From Natronohydrobacter sp. (GTDB taxonomy: Bacteria; Pseudomonadota; Alphaproteobacteria; Rhodobacterales; Rhodobacteraceae): a stretch of 15,185 bases of DNA. The notes beneath the pieces were generated by a model. The model was not told the DNA's origin, did no database searches, and was given only the letters and a program-made list of their open reading frames with translations. The DNA lies in the NCBI GenBank assembly GCA_007116445.1, contig SKIM01000252.1, positions 1-15,185 on the forward strand, in the 5' to 3' direction. This document shows positions 1 through 6,581 of the stretch, one piece after another. The stretch's first letter is position 1. The number at the start of each line of letters is the position of its first letter. The translations under genes were made by a program, and so were the position numbers.

Positions 1-26
1 CCAATTCCAACTCAAGGAGAAAAGAC

Positions 27-263
27 ATGGAAGGCGATATCGCAGAAATGGGCAAGTACATCGGTGTTGGTCTGACCGCCATCGGTATGGGCGGCGCCGC
101 AATCGGTGTGGGCAACATTGCGGGCAACTTCCTGTCGGGTGCTCTGCGCAATCCGTCGGCTGCTGCTGGCCAGACCGCCATGCTCTTCATCGGCATCGCA
201 TTCGCAGAAGCACTGGGGATCTTCTCGTTCCTCGTCGCTCTGCTGCTGATGTTCGCTGTCTGA
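27..263 (+). CDS. atpE: ATP synthase F0 subunit c
   Basis: This 78-residue protein is the proteolipid of the rotating c-ring, which carries protons through the inner membrane and drives the F1 motor. It forms a two-helix hairpin. The first helix (about 10-36) carries the glycine-rich packing motif (G20, G22, G23, G27, G29). The polar loop has R41-N42-P43. The second helix (about 50-76) carries the ion-binding carboxylate E61 in the segment IAFAEALG. The residues that usually accompany sodium binding (a glutamine in helix 1 and Ser/Thr after the glutamate) are absent, so a proton-type ring is expected. The ribosome-binding site AAGGAG (14-19) lies 7 bases before the ATG. atpI and atpB are expected upstream, outside the window. 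A strong stem-loop follows the gene before atpF'. The identification is firm. Confidence 0.97.
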   Translation: MEGDIAEMGKYIGVGLTAIGMGGAAIGVGNIAGNFLSGALRNPSAAAGQTAMLFIGIAFAEALGIFSFLVALLLMFAV

Positions 264-290
264 GGCTTTCCCGACAATATCCTACCGCTT

Positions 291-314
291 GGAAGGGTCG
301 CATGCGGCCCTTCC
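291..314 (+). promoter_or_regulatory. Stem-loop between atpE and atpF'
   Basis: A nearly perfect 24-base palindrome has arms GGAAGGG (291-297) and CCCTTCC (308-314). The pairing continues inward through a T-G wobble and CG pairs to a CATG loop. No T-run follows, so it is not a full intrinsic terminator. It begins 27 bases after the atpE stop and ends 26 bases before atpF'. Its likely role is to stabilise the atpE mRNA 3' end or to reduce read-through, because many more c subunits than b subunits are needed. The role is inferred. Confidence 0.6.
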
Positions 315-340
315 AGTGAAATCAGGGCTAGGGGGAAGAC

Positions 341-862
341 ATGGCAGAGACTGCCGCTTCGGGGCCAGGTATGCCCCAACTCGATGTGACCACCTTCTCG
401 AATCAGATCTTTTGGCTGATCGTGACGATGGTTGTTCTCTATTACATCATGTCGCGCGTGGCCCTGCCGCGTGTAGCGGCTGTTTTGGCCGATCGTCGTG
501 GAACGATCACCAGCGACATCGCTGCGGCGGAAGAATACAAGCTCAAGGCGCAGCAAGTCGAAGACGCCTATCACAAGGCGCTGGCCGATGCGCGTGCCGA
601 AGCAGGCCGGATCGTTGACGCCGCGAAGGCCGAGATGCAGGCTGAACTTGACGTGCAAGTGGCCAAGGCCGATGCTGAGATCGCCGCGAAAACGGCTGAA
701 TCCGAGCGTCGTATCCGTGAAATCCGCGAAAGCGCGATGGCATTGGTCTCGGAAGTGTCGCGTGACGTGACGCGTGACATCGTCGAAAGCATGGGCGGCA
801 ATGCCGATGCTGCGAATATCGATGCGGCTGTGACAGCGCGGCTGAAAGGGGGGGCAGCATGA
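341..862 (+). CDS. atpF': ATP synthase F0 subunit b' (peripheral stalk)
   Basis: This 173-residue protein is one half of the b/b' heterodimer that forms the peripheral stalk holding F1 against the rotating c-ring. Residues 1-21 are a short N-terminal segment, 22-38 form the single transmembrane helix (IFWLIVTMVVLYYIMSR), and about 45-150 form a long charged, alanine-rich coiled coil. The absence of a signal-like N-terminus, together with a second b gene directly downstream, marks it as b' and not b. Such b/b' pairs are typical of photosynthetic and related alphaproteobacteria and of cyanobacteria. A purine-rich ribosome-binding site (GGGGGAAG, from about 331) precedes the ATG. The stop overlaps the atpF start in ATGA, so the two stalk subunits are probably translated in a coupled, roughly equal ratio. 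The gene is also called atpG or atpX. Confidence 0.94.
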   Translation: MAETAASGPGMPQLDVTTFSNQIFWLIVTMVVLYYIMSRVALPRVAAVLADRRGTITSDIAAAEEYKLKAQQVEDAYHKALADARAEAGRIVDAAKAEMQAELDVQVAKADAEIAAKTAESERRIREIRESAMALVSEVSRDVTRDIVESMGGNADAANIDAAVTARLKGGAA

Positions 863-1419
863 TCCGGTTTATCTTCGCAGCCAGCCTGCTGATGGCCGGA
901 CCGGCGTTTGCCGCCGGAGATTATCCTTTCTTCTCGCTGCGCAACACTGATCTCGTCGTGCTTCTCGGGTTTCTGGTTTTCGTCGGCATCCTTGTTTATT
1001 TCAAGGTGCCCGCGAAAGTGTCGGAACTGTTGGACGCACGCGCAGTGGCAATTCGCGCAGAACTCGACGAGGCCCGTCGCTTGCGCGAAGAGGCACTGGC
1101 GCTGAATGCTGATTTCGAACGCAAACAGGCTGAAGTGCAGAGTGAAGCAAACCGCATCGTGGAGAAGGCGAAAGCGGATGCCCAGATCGCAGCTGATCAG
1201 GCGAAGGCCGATATCGAAGCATCAATTGCGCGGCGCCTGAGGACGGCAGAAGATCAAATCCGGTCAGCCGAAGTCAGCGCGATCCGCGATGTGCGCAACG
1301 CTGCGGTGTCAGTGGCTGTTGCTGCTGCGGGTGATGTTCTGGCACGGCAGATGGATGCAGAGCGTAGCGATGCGTTGATCAAGAGCGCGATGACAATCGC
1401 TCAGGAACGCCTCCATTAA
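859..1419 (+). CDS. atpF: ATP synthase F0 subunit b
   Basis: This 186-residue protein is the second peripheral-stalk subunit and pairs with b'. Residues 1-19 resemble a signal sequence ending in AFA-AG, residues 31-49 form the transmembrane helix (DLVVLLGFLVFVGILVYFK), and about 55-165 form a charged coiled coil. The N-terminal hydrophobic extension ahead of the true membrane anchor is common in b subunits of the Rhodobacteraceae; whether it is cleaved cannot be told from sequence. The start ATG overlaps the b' stop (859-862), which suggests translational coupling. A hairpin with arms GTTGCG and CGCAAC (1420-1437) begins right after the stop and is followed by a strong terminator, so this is the last gene of the F0 operon. 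The F1 genes must lie elsewhere, as is usual in this group. Confidence 0.94.
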   Translation: MIRFIFAASLLMAGPAFAAGDYPFFSLRNTDLVVLLGFLVFVGILVYFKVPAKVSELLDARAVAIRAELDEARRLREEALALNADFERKQAEVQSEANRIVEKAKADAQIAADQAKADIEASIARRLRTAEDQIRSAEVSAIRDVRNAAVSVAVAAAGDVLARQMDAERSDALIKSAMTIAQERLH

Positions 1420-1443
1420 GTTGCGCCCTTTCGCAACGACATG

Positions 1444-1475
1444 AAGCCCCGGTTGCCCTGCGCGCCGGGGCTTTT
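1444..1475 (+). terminator. Intrinsic terminator of the F0 atp operon
   Basis: Perfect 9-base arms AAGCCCCGG (1444-1452) and CCGGGGCTT (1465-1473) enclose a 12-base loop and run into TTTT (1472-1475). A smaller hairpin sits just upstream (1420-1437). The structure lies between the convergent atpF and GntR genes. On the minus strand there is almost no T-run, so it should mainly serve atpF. Confidence 0.85.
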
Positions 1476-1491
1476 GTCGCTCTACCTGGTT

Positions 1492-2259
1492 TCAGATCGC
1501 GCGGGCATGCTGAAACCGCAACTGTGCGATTTCCTCGTTCCTTTCGCTGCGCTTGAGATCGCTCATCAATCGCTCGACATAGGTCAGATGGCCCTCTGCT
1601 GCCTTGCGCGCGGCATCGGGGTCGCGGGCCTGAACGGCCAGATTGATGGCCTGGTGCTGTGCCAGCAATTCGTCGCGCGTTCCACGTTGGCGGAAGATCA
1701 TCTGCCGATTGTAGAAGACGCCCTGATGCAACAGATTGAACATCGCGCGCAGCATGTGCAGCATGATGATATTGTGCGAGGCTTCGGCGATAGAGAGGTG
1801 AAACTCTGCATCGAGGCGCGCTTCTTCGCCGGGATCACGCTGCTGATGCGCGTGCTCCATTCGCTGATAGATTGTGTCGATGACCTTGAGGTCCATATCT
1901 GAGCCATATCGCGCCGCGCGTTCTGCGGACATGCCTTCGAGATCGCGACGGAAGCTGATATAGTCGAACAGCGCTTCGTCATGTTCAGCAAACAGCCGCA
2001 CGAGCGAATCCGAGAAAGCAGAATCGAGGAACTCGGCCACGAATACGCCGGCACCTGCGCGCGTTGTCAGCAGGCCGCGATTTTGCAATTCGGCGATCGC
2101 CTCGCGCAGGGAGGGCCGTGAGACGCCAAGTTTATCGGCGAGGTCGCGCTCGGCGGGCAAACGTTCACCGGGGCGCAGCACGCCGCGCAGAAGCAACAGC
2201 TCGATCTGGCGCACGACGCTGATCGAGACTTTCTCGGGCTGAATGCGCTGAAAGGGCAT
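1492..2259 (-). CDS. GntR-family transcriptional regulator, FadR/PdhR subfamily
   Basis: This 255-residue one-component regulator has an N-terminal winged helix-turn-helix (about 7-75, with PAERDLADKLGVSRPSLREA) and a C-terminal all-helical FCD ligand-binding domain (about 90-235). The FCD metal-site residues appear to be present: D150 and H154 in LDAEFH, H202 and H224. FCD regulators usually sense small organic acids such as lactate, pyruvate or sugar acids, or acyl-CoA. The ligand here is unknown, and the neighbours give no hint. The start at 2259 is chosen because GGAGG lies 10 bases upstream; a longer reading from 2364 has no homology-like sequence and would run into the ompA-lipoprotein terminator. 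A GGTCA/TGACC palindrome upstream could be its own operator. Related proteins include PdhR, LldR and GlcC, and I cannot choose among them. Confidence 0.88.
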   Translation of the reverse strand: MPFQRIQPEKVSISVVRQIELLLLRGVLRPGERLPAERDLADKLGVSRPSLREAIAELQNRGLLTTRAGAGVFVAEFLDSAFSDSLVRLFAEHDEALFDYISFRRDLEGMSAERAARYGSDMDLKVIDTIYQRMEHAHQQRDPGEEARLDAEFHLSIAEASHNIIMLHMLRAMFNLLHQGVFYNRQMIFRQRGTRDELLAQHQAINLAVQARDPDAARKAAEGHLTYVERLMSDLKRSERNEEIAQLRFQHARAI

Positions 2260-2316
2260 GTTGTCTTTGCCTCCGGGGCGGCGCAGTCGGATGCGCCCAA
2301 AAGTTACGCGGATATT

Positions 2317-2333
2317 GGTCAAAAGATATGACC
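2317..2333 (-). promoter_or_regulatory. Candidate operator/promoter palindrome of the GntR gene
   Basis: The arms GGTCA (2317-2321) and TGACC (2329-2333) are separated by 7 bases, about 58 bases upstream of the regulator's start. On the coding strand one arm is part of TTGACC, a plausible -35 element. FadR-type GntR proteins bind GGTC/GACC-like half-sites, usually more closely spaced than here. Autorepression would fit this position. The role is inferred. Confidence 0.4.
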
Positions 2334-2352
2334 GCATTTTGGGTTGCGCAAG

Positions 2353-2382
2353 AAAAAAGGCCAATTGCGTGGATTGGCCTTT
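2353..2382 (-). terminator. Intrinsic terminator of the OmpA-domain lipoprotein gene
   Basis: Perfect 10-base arms (AAAGGCCAAT and ATTGGCCTTT, at 2356-2365 and 2373-2382) enclose a 7-base loop. In the minus-strand transcript the hairpin is followed by a run of six T (2358-2353). It lies 28 bases after the stop of the lipoprotein gene and separates that gene from the GntR gene downstream. Confidence 0.88.
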
Positions 2383-2409
2383 GGTCTGTATCTGTCCGGG
2401 CGCGGCGGA

Positions 2410-3051
2410 TCAGCGCTGCTGATGTGGTCTGATGAAAATCTCGACCCGTCGGTTTTGCTGGCGCCCCTGTGCGGTGCTATTATCGGCAATGGGCTGCGTC
2501 ATGCCCCGACCGATGGTCTGGATACGATTGGCCGCAACGCCTTCACTGCGCAACACCTGTGCGACCGATTGCGCGCGCCGCTCCGACAGGGCCTGGTTAT
2601 GCGCGGCAGAGCCTGTATTGTCGGTATGCCCGATCACGATGACATCGCTGCGCGGGTAATTGACCAGGTTGCCCGCAATTACGCGCAGATCCTGCTGGAG
2701 ATCCGGGCGCAGTGCCGCGCTGTCGACGGCGAAGAGCAGGTCTTGCGGCAGCGTCAGGATCAGCTCCTGACCTGTGTTGCGGATATCGACATTATTGCCG
2801 AGCTGACGCCGAAGTTCTTCGGCCTGACGGTCGAGTTGCTGGCCGATCAACGCGCCAGCTGTGCCACCGACAATCGCGCCAGCAACGGCCGTGCGGCGAT
2901 CACCGGCCATTGCGCCTGTCACACCACCGACCGCGGCGCCGGTGATTGCACCCGTGACTGTGCGGTTCTGCGGATTGTTTGGGTCCGGGGCGCAAGCGGC
3001 CAGAAACAGAGCCGCGGCGCTCAGCGCGAGGATGGGGGGGGACAGTCGCAT
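2410..3051 (-). CDS. OmpA-domain outer-membrane lipoprotein with glycine zipper (YiaD-like)
   Basis: This 213-residue envelope protein has a lipoprotein signal peptide with lipobox L17-A-A-C20. Alanine at +2 predicts outer-membrane sorting. A glycine-zipper segment follows (about 34-70, repeated GxxxG/GGxxG in GAITGAAVGGVTGAMAG and AGAIVGGTAGALIG). The C-terminus is an OmpA/Pal peptidoglycan-binding domain (about 97-208) with FAVDSAAL, GHTDNTG (141-147, D144), LSERRA (R159) and NRRVEI (200-205). This order matches YiaD-type lipoproteins, which tether the outer membrane to the cell wall. The start is set by an ideal GGAGG six bases before ATG 3051; a start seven codons earlier has no such site. 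It lies 52 bases downstream of the methyltransferase gene on the same strand and ends in its own terminator. Confidence 0.9.
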   Translation of the reverse strand: MRLSPPILALSAAALFLAACAPDPNNPQNRTVTGAITGAAVGGVTGAMAGDRRTAVAGAIVGGTAGALIGQQLDRQAEELRRQLGNNVDIRNTGQELILTLPQDLLFAVDSAALRPDLQQDLRVIAGNLVNYPRSDVIVIGHTDNTGSAAHNQALSERRAQSVAQVLRSEGVAANRIQTIGRGMTQPIADNSTAQGRQQNRRVEIFIRPHQQR

Positions 3052-3103
3052 GGGATACCTCCGGGAAATCACATTTGCATGTAGGCTGAAACAACGCGAA
3101 AGG

Positions 3104-4006
3104 TCATTTCACGTTCCCTTGAAGCTCTAACATGATGGGTTCGGGGCGCGCCGCAGACCCTGCGGTGCTGTCGTGCCGCGCCGATTCCCATGCCAGCATC
3201 GCGCGCTTGCGTGCCAGACCCCAGTGATAGCCGCCAAGCCCGCCCGCGCCGCGCAGGCATCTGTGGCAGGGAATGAGAAAGCCGATGGGATTGCGTCCGA
3301 CGGCCGCGCCAACGGCGCGCGCGGCTTTCGGGCTGCCGAGCCCTGCGCCAATCGCGCCGTAGCTGGTGACATGACCCGACGGCACGCGCAACAGCGCCTC
3401 CCAGACCTTGATCTGAAAGGGCGTGCCGATGAGATGGATCTGAGCCGTGCCGCTGCGCGTGAAGGCTGCCGCGACATGTGGGGCTGCGGCTGACGGGTCT
3501 TCGCGCAGTTGCGCCCGAGGCCAGCGTCGCGCCATATCCTCAAGGCATGCCGCGCGCTGATTGTTTTCAACAAAGGCCAGTCCAGACAGGCCGCGTGGAC
3601 TTGCGATCCCCAGGGCCGTGCCGAAGGGGGTGTCGAACCAGCCATAGCGCAGCATCAAACCCTCACCACGCCGGGCATATTCGCCGGGGGTCATCGCCTC
3701 CCAGCGCAGGAACAGATCGTGCAGTCGCGCCTGACCGGACAGCCCCGCCGCATGCGCTGACGCGAGCGTCGAGAATCGTTCCTGCAGGAGACGGCGCGCA
3801 TGATCCAGCGTGAGATATTGCTGATAGCGTTTCGGCGAGACACCGACCCAATGGCTGAAGACCCGCTGAAAATGCGCGCTGCTCATGCCCAGCGCCGCAG
3901 CCAGCTCGCCAAGGCTGCGCTGCCGCCCCCCAGGCGCATCGATCAGCGCAATCGCGCGTTCCATGACGCGGTAGTGATAGCTCTGCTCTGTGGTGTGGTC
4001 ATCCAT
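3104..4006 (-). CDS. AraC-type HTH / O6-methylguanine-DNA methyltransferase fusion (Ada-like)
   Basis: This 300-residue protein is a suicide repair enzyme that moves methyl groups from O6-methylguanine to its own cysteine, fused to a DNA-binding domain that could make it a regulator. Residues 15-113 are an AraC-type double helix-turn-helix (LGELAAALGMSSAHFQRVFS, then LSGQARLHDLFLRWEAMTPGEY split by a short linker). Residues 120-200 are the methyltransferase N-lobe, and 195-275 the active lobe with VTSYGAIG, RNPIGFLIPCHR and acceptor C247. The motif reads PCHRC instead of the more usual PCHRV. The N-terminal zinc domain of E. coli Ada, which repairs methylphosphotriesters and switches Ada on, is absent, so any induction must work differently. 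The reading frame stays open far upstream (to 4696), but that part is antisense to the MFS gene. The start is the ATG at 4006, with only a weak GAGAG ribosome site. Ada-box-like repeats lie upstream. Confidence 0.88.
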   Translation of the reverse strand: MDDHTTEQSYHYRVMERAIALIDAPGGRQRSLGELAAALGMSSAHFQRVFSHWVGVSPKRYQQYLTLDHARRLLQERFSTLASAHAAGLSGQARLHDLFLRWEAMTPGEYARRGEGLMLRYGWFDTPFGTALGIASPRGLSGLAFVENNQRAACLEDMARRWPRAQLREDPSAAAPHVAAAFTRSGTAQIHLIGTPFQIKVWEALLRVPSGHVTSYGAIGAGLGSPKAARAVGAAVGRNPIGFLIPCHRCLRGAGGLGGYHWGLARKRAMLAWESARHDSTAGSAARPEPIMLELQGNVK

Positions 4007-4018
4007 CGCTGCTCTCTC

Positions 4019-4078
4019 TGCGCTCTGAGCGCAACCTAGCCCCAGTGCGCAAGCCCTGCGACCCGAAAACTGCGCTTT
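4019..4078 (-). promoter_or_regulatory. Ada-box-like repeats and candidate promoter of the methyltransferase gene
   Basis: On the minus strand, an exact AAAGCGCA (4078-4071) matches the classical E. coli Ada box. The same GCGCA core recurs at 4050-4046 and 4023-4019, 25 and 27 bases apart. The last copy lies in a palindrome, TGCGCTC-T-GAGCGCA (4019-4033). A -10-like CTAGGT (4039-4034) lies 28 bases before the start codon. Regulation by the gene's own product is inferred. Confidence 0.4.
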
Positions 4079-4144
4079 CCCCCCATTGTCACCAGTCAGC
4101 ACTTCCCATAGACGTTTCACAAGTGCACAAAAAACGGGCGCATC

Positions 4145-5323
4145 ATGAAGCTGAGTCTTCTCTTTCTGGTTCTGGGCTATCTGCTCAGCCAGTTCTACCG
4201 CTCGTTTCTGGCGGTGCTGGCGGGATTCTTGCAGGTCGATATAGGCGTGGGGGCCGATGATCTGGCGCTTGCTTCGGGGCTGTGGTTTCTGACCTTTGCG
4301 CTCATGCAGCTGCCTGTCGGTTGGGCGCTCGACACTTACGGGCCACGGCGCACAGCGGCGCTGTTGCTGGGGCTGGGTGGGACAGGTGGTGCGGTGATCC
4401 TCGCCGTGGCGCAGAATGCGTTGCATATCCATCTGGCGATGACGCTTCTGGGGATCGGGTGCGCGCCGGTGCTGATGGCGTCCTACTATATCTTTGCGCG
4501 CAGCTTCCCGCCGTTGCTCTTCGCGACGCTGGCCGGGGCGGTGATCGGGTTTGGATCTTTGGGCAATATCCTCGGGGCCTTGCCGATGGCCTGGGCGGCA
4601 GAGAGTTTCGGCTGGCGCGGCTCGATTCTGGTGATTGCGGGGGTCACCGCGCTTGTCTCGGTGCTGATCTGGCTGGTGGTGCAAGATCCGCCGCAAGCCG
4701 AGGCGCCAGATGGCGCAAAGGGCGGATTGCGCGATCTGCTGAAGATCCGCGCCTTGTGGCTGCTTCTGCCGTTACTTGCTGTGAATTACGCCCCTGCGGC
4801 CGGGCTTCGCGGGCTTTGGGCCGGTCCGTTCTACACGGATCTGTACGATGCGTCTGCAACAGTGATCGGACAGGTTACGCTGGTCATGGCGCTGGCGATG
4901 ATTGCAGGGAATTTCGCCTATGGACCACTTGATCGGGTATTTGGCACACGCAAGGGGGTTGTGCTGGCGGGCAATCTTTGCGGTGCGCTCTGTCTTGCTG
5001 CACTGGCCTTGTTCCCCTTGTCGGGCATCTGGGCGACCGGGGTCTTGCTGGCCGGAGTCGGCTTCTTCGGCGCGTCTTTTCCGATGATGATGGCGCATGG
5101 TCGCAGTTTCATTCCCGCGCATCTGACAGGACGTGGCGTGACGCTGCTCAATCTGTTTTCCATCGGCGGTGTCGGCGTGATCCAGATGGCCAGTGGCGCG
5201 ATCCACGCCAAAGCCCAGCCTCTGCCGCCGGAGGCAGCCTATCAGACCCTGTTCCTGTTCTTCGGCGGCCTTTTGCTTCTGGGATGCGTGATTTACGCCT
5301 TTGCCCAAGACCGGACAGATTAG
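4145..5323 (+). CDS. Major facilitator superfamily transporter, substrate unknown
   Basis: This 392-residue inner-membrane protein has about twelve hydrophobic helices in two halves, joined by a charged cytoplasmic loop (about 180-201). The MFS signature between helices 2 and 3 is intact: G59-x-x-x-D63-x-x-G66-x-R68 in GWALDTYGPRR. A weaker copy occurs in the second half (YGPLDRVFGTRKG, 259-271). The segment LRGLWAGPFY (221-230) is distinctive, but I cannot tie it to a substrate. Secondary transport driven by a proton gradient is expected from the family. The gene is divergent from the methyltransferase across 138 bases and is followed after 63 bases by asd, which seems to have its own promoter. 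No good ribosome-binding site precedes the ATG (only GGGCG). A TTGTCA hexamer at 4086-4091 could be a -35 element, but no convincing -10 follows. Confidence 0.85.
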   Translation: MKLSLLFLVLGYLLSQFYRSFLAVLAGFLQVDIGVGADDLALASGLWFLTFALMQLPVGWALDTYGPRRTAALLLGLGGTGGAVILAVAQNALHIHLAMTLLGIGCAPVLMASYYIFARSFPPLLFATLAGAVIGFGSLGNILGALPMAWAAESFGWRGSILVIAGVTALVSVLIWLVVQDPPQAEAPDGAKGGLRDLLKIRALWLLLPLLAVNYAPAAGLRGLWAGPFYTDLYDASATVIGQVTLVMALAMIAGNFAYGPLDRVFGTRKGVVLAGNLCGALCLAALALFPLSGIWATGVLLAGVGFFGASFPMMMAHGRSFIPAHLTGRGVTLLNLFSIGGVGVIQMASGAIHAKAQPLPPEAAYQTLFLFFGGLLLLGCVIYAFAQDRTD

Positions 5324-5329
5324 CGCCCC

Positions 5330-5357
5330 TTCACCTTGGCCCGGATATGCGCTAGGG
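5330..5357 (+). promoter_or_regulatory. Candidate asd promoter
   Basis: TTCACC (5330-5335) and CTAGGG (5352-5357) are separated by 16 bases, and CTAGGG ends 29 bases before the asd ATG. The same spacing and the same CTAGGG occur before the chorismate mutase gene. This is a pattern match, not a proven promoter. Confidence 0.35.
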
Positions 5358-5386
5358 CCTGCGCAACACGCGCAAAGGAGACTGAC

Positions 5387-6409
5387 ATGGGCTATAACGT
5401 CGTCGTCGCAGGTGCCACGGGTAATGTGGGCCGTGAAATGCTGAACATCTTGGCCGAACGCGAGTTTCCGGTCGACCAGATCACAGCGCTGGCCTCGCGC
5501 CGATCATTGGGGACAGAGGTCAGCTTCGGTGACAAGACCCTGAAATGCCAGGATCTCGACACGTTCGATTTCACCGGCTGGGACATCGCCTTTTTCGCCA
5601 TTGGATCGGACGCGACCAAAACCTATGCGCCCAAGGCCGCGTCACAAGGCTGTGTGGTGATCGATAACTCTTCGCTTTATCGCTACGACCCGGATGTGCC
5701 GTTGGTCGTGCCCGAGGTCAATGCCGAAGCGGTGGATGGCTACACAAAGAAGAACATCATCGCCAATCCGAATTGCTCGACCGCGCAGATGGTTGTGGCG
5801 CTCAAGCCCTTGCATGACCGCGCACGGATCAAGCGTGTTGTCGTGAGCACCTATCAATCGGTTTCCGGCACGGGCAAAGAGGCGATTGACGAACTGTGGA
5901 ACCAGACCAAGGGCGTTTATGTGCCAGGGCAAGAGGTCGAACCGTCAGTCTATCCCAAGCAGATCGCATTCAATGTCATTCCCCATATCGATGTCTTCAT
6001 GGAAGATGGATCGACCAAGGAAGAGTGGAAGATGGTCGCCGAAACCAAGAAGATCATGGACCCTGCGATCAAGTTGACCGCCACCTGTGTCCGTGTGCCG
6101 GTTTTTGTCGGCCATTCCGAGGCGATCAACATCGAATTCGAGGATTTCCTCGATGAGGAGGAGGCACGTGACATCCTGCGCGAAGCGCCCGGGCTTCTGG
6201 TCGTCGACAAGCGTGAGGCGGGGGGCTACATCACGCCAATCGACTGCGTGGGGGAATATGCGACTTATGTCAGCCGCATCCGGCAGGACTCAACGCTGGA
6301 CAATGGGCTGAACATCTGGGTGGTCAGCGACAACCTGCGTAAGGGGGCGGCGCTCAATGCCGTCCAGATCGCGGAAGTGCTGGGAAATCGCTGTCTGAAA
6401 AAAGGCTGA
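5387..6409 (+). CDS. asd: Aspartate-semialdehyde dehydrogenase
   Basis: This 340-residue cytoplasmic enzyme reduces aspartyl phosphate to aspartate semialdehyde with NADPH. It is the branch point to lysine and diaminopimelate, methionine, threonine and isoleucine. The nucleotide-binding loop GATGNVG is at 9-15. The catalytic cysteine is C130 in NPNCST. R237 in CVRVPV (substrate binding) and H243 in GHSE (acid-base) are present, as is the family C-terminus around DNLRKGAALN. The length is normal for the family. The start at 5387 has AAAGGAG six bases upstream; the longer frame from 5336 overlaps the candidate promoter and adds no family-like residues. The gene appears to be monocistronic, with its own promoter motif and a strong terminator after it. 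I see no aspartokinase or dap gene nearby. Confidence 0.96.
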   Translation: MGYNVVVAGATGNVGREMLNILAEREFPVDQITALASRRSLGTEVSFGDKTLKCQDLDTFDFTGWDIAFFAIGSDATKTYAPKAASQGCVVIDNSSLYRYDPDVPLVVPEVNAEAVDGYTKKNIIANPNCSTAQMVVALKPLHDRARIKRVVVSTYQSVSGTGKEAIDELWNQTKGVYVPGQEVEPSVYPKQIAFNVIPHIDVFMEDGSTKEEWKMVAETKKIMDPAIKLTATCVRVPVFVGHSEAINIEFEDFLDEEEARDILREAPGLLVVDKREAGGYITPIDCVGEYATYVSRIRQDSTLDNGLNIWVVSDNLRKGAALNAVQIAEVLGNRCLKKG

Positions 6410-6433
6410 CATCAACTGGATCGATGTCCGACA

Positions 6434-6464
6434 GGGCGCAAGGGGCCGACCTTTGCGCCCTTTT
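6434..6464 (+). terminator. Intrinsic terminator of asd
   Basis: The stem GGGCGCAA (6434-6441) pairs with TTGCGCCC (6453-6460), extended inward by two GC pairs past a one-base bulge, and is followed by TTTT (6461-6464). A further inverted repeat, CGATGTC (6422-6428) and GACATCG (6469-6475), flanks the structure and could lengthen it or compete with it. Confidence 0.85.
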
Positions 6465-6541
6465 GCATGACATCGCTTTGCCCTGTGACGATGCAGCGTT
6501 GCGCGCATCAGGGCGGATCTATTGCCGGAAGTGTCGGAAAT

Positions 6542-6581
6542 GCTGCGCCGGAGGGGCGCGCAGCCGGATAGAAAAACTCCG
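6542..6581 (+). promoter_or_regulatory. Possible pseudoknot in the fhs leader
   Basis: GCTGCGC (6542-6548) pairs with GCGCAGC (6558-6564) around a 9-base loop, CGGAGGGGC. The loop bases CGGAG (6549-6553) are complementary to CTCCG (6577-6581), across an A-rich linker (6565-6576). Together these make a formal H-type pseudoknot that ends 17 bases before the fhs ribosome-binding site. I match it to no known riboswitch class. Chance pairing in GC-rich DNA is possible. Confidence 0.3.

Noticed and set aside
2344..3084. A 246-codon plus-strand open frame opposite the OmpA-domain lipoprotein
   Set aside because: The minus-strand gene has a signal peptide, lipobox, OmpA motifs, an ideal ribosome-binding site and a terminator. 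The plus-strand frame starts inside that terminator.
4007..4696. A long upstream extension of the methyltransferase frame on the minus strand, which would add about 230 residues
   Set aside because: It lies largely antisense to the MFS gene, has arginine- and glutamine-rich sequence unlike any Ada domain, and has no ribosome-binding site. Open antisense frames are common in DNA this GC-rich.
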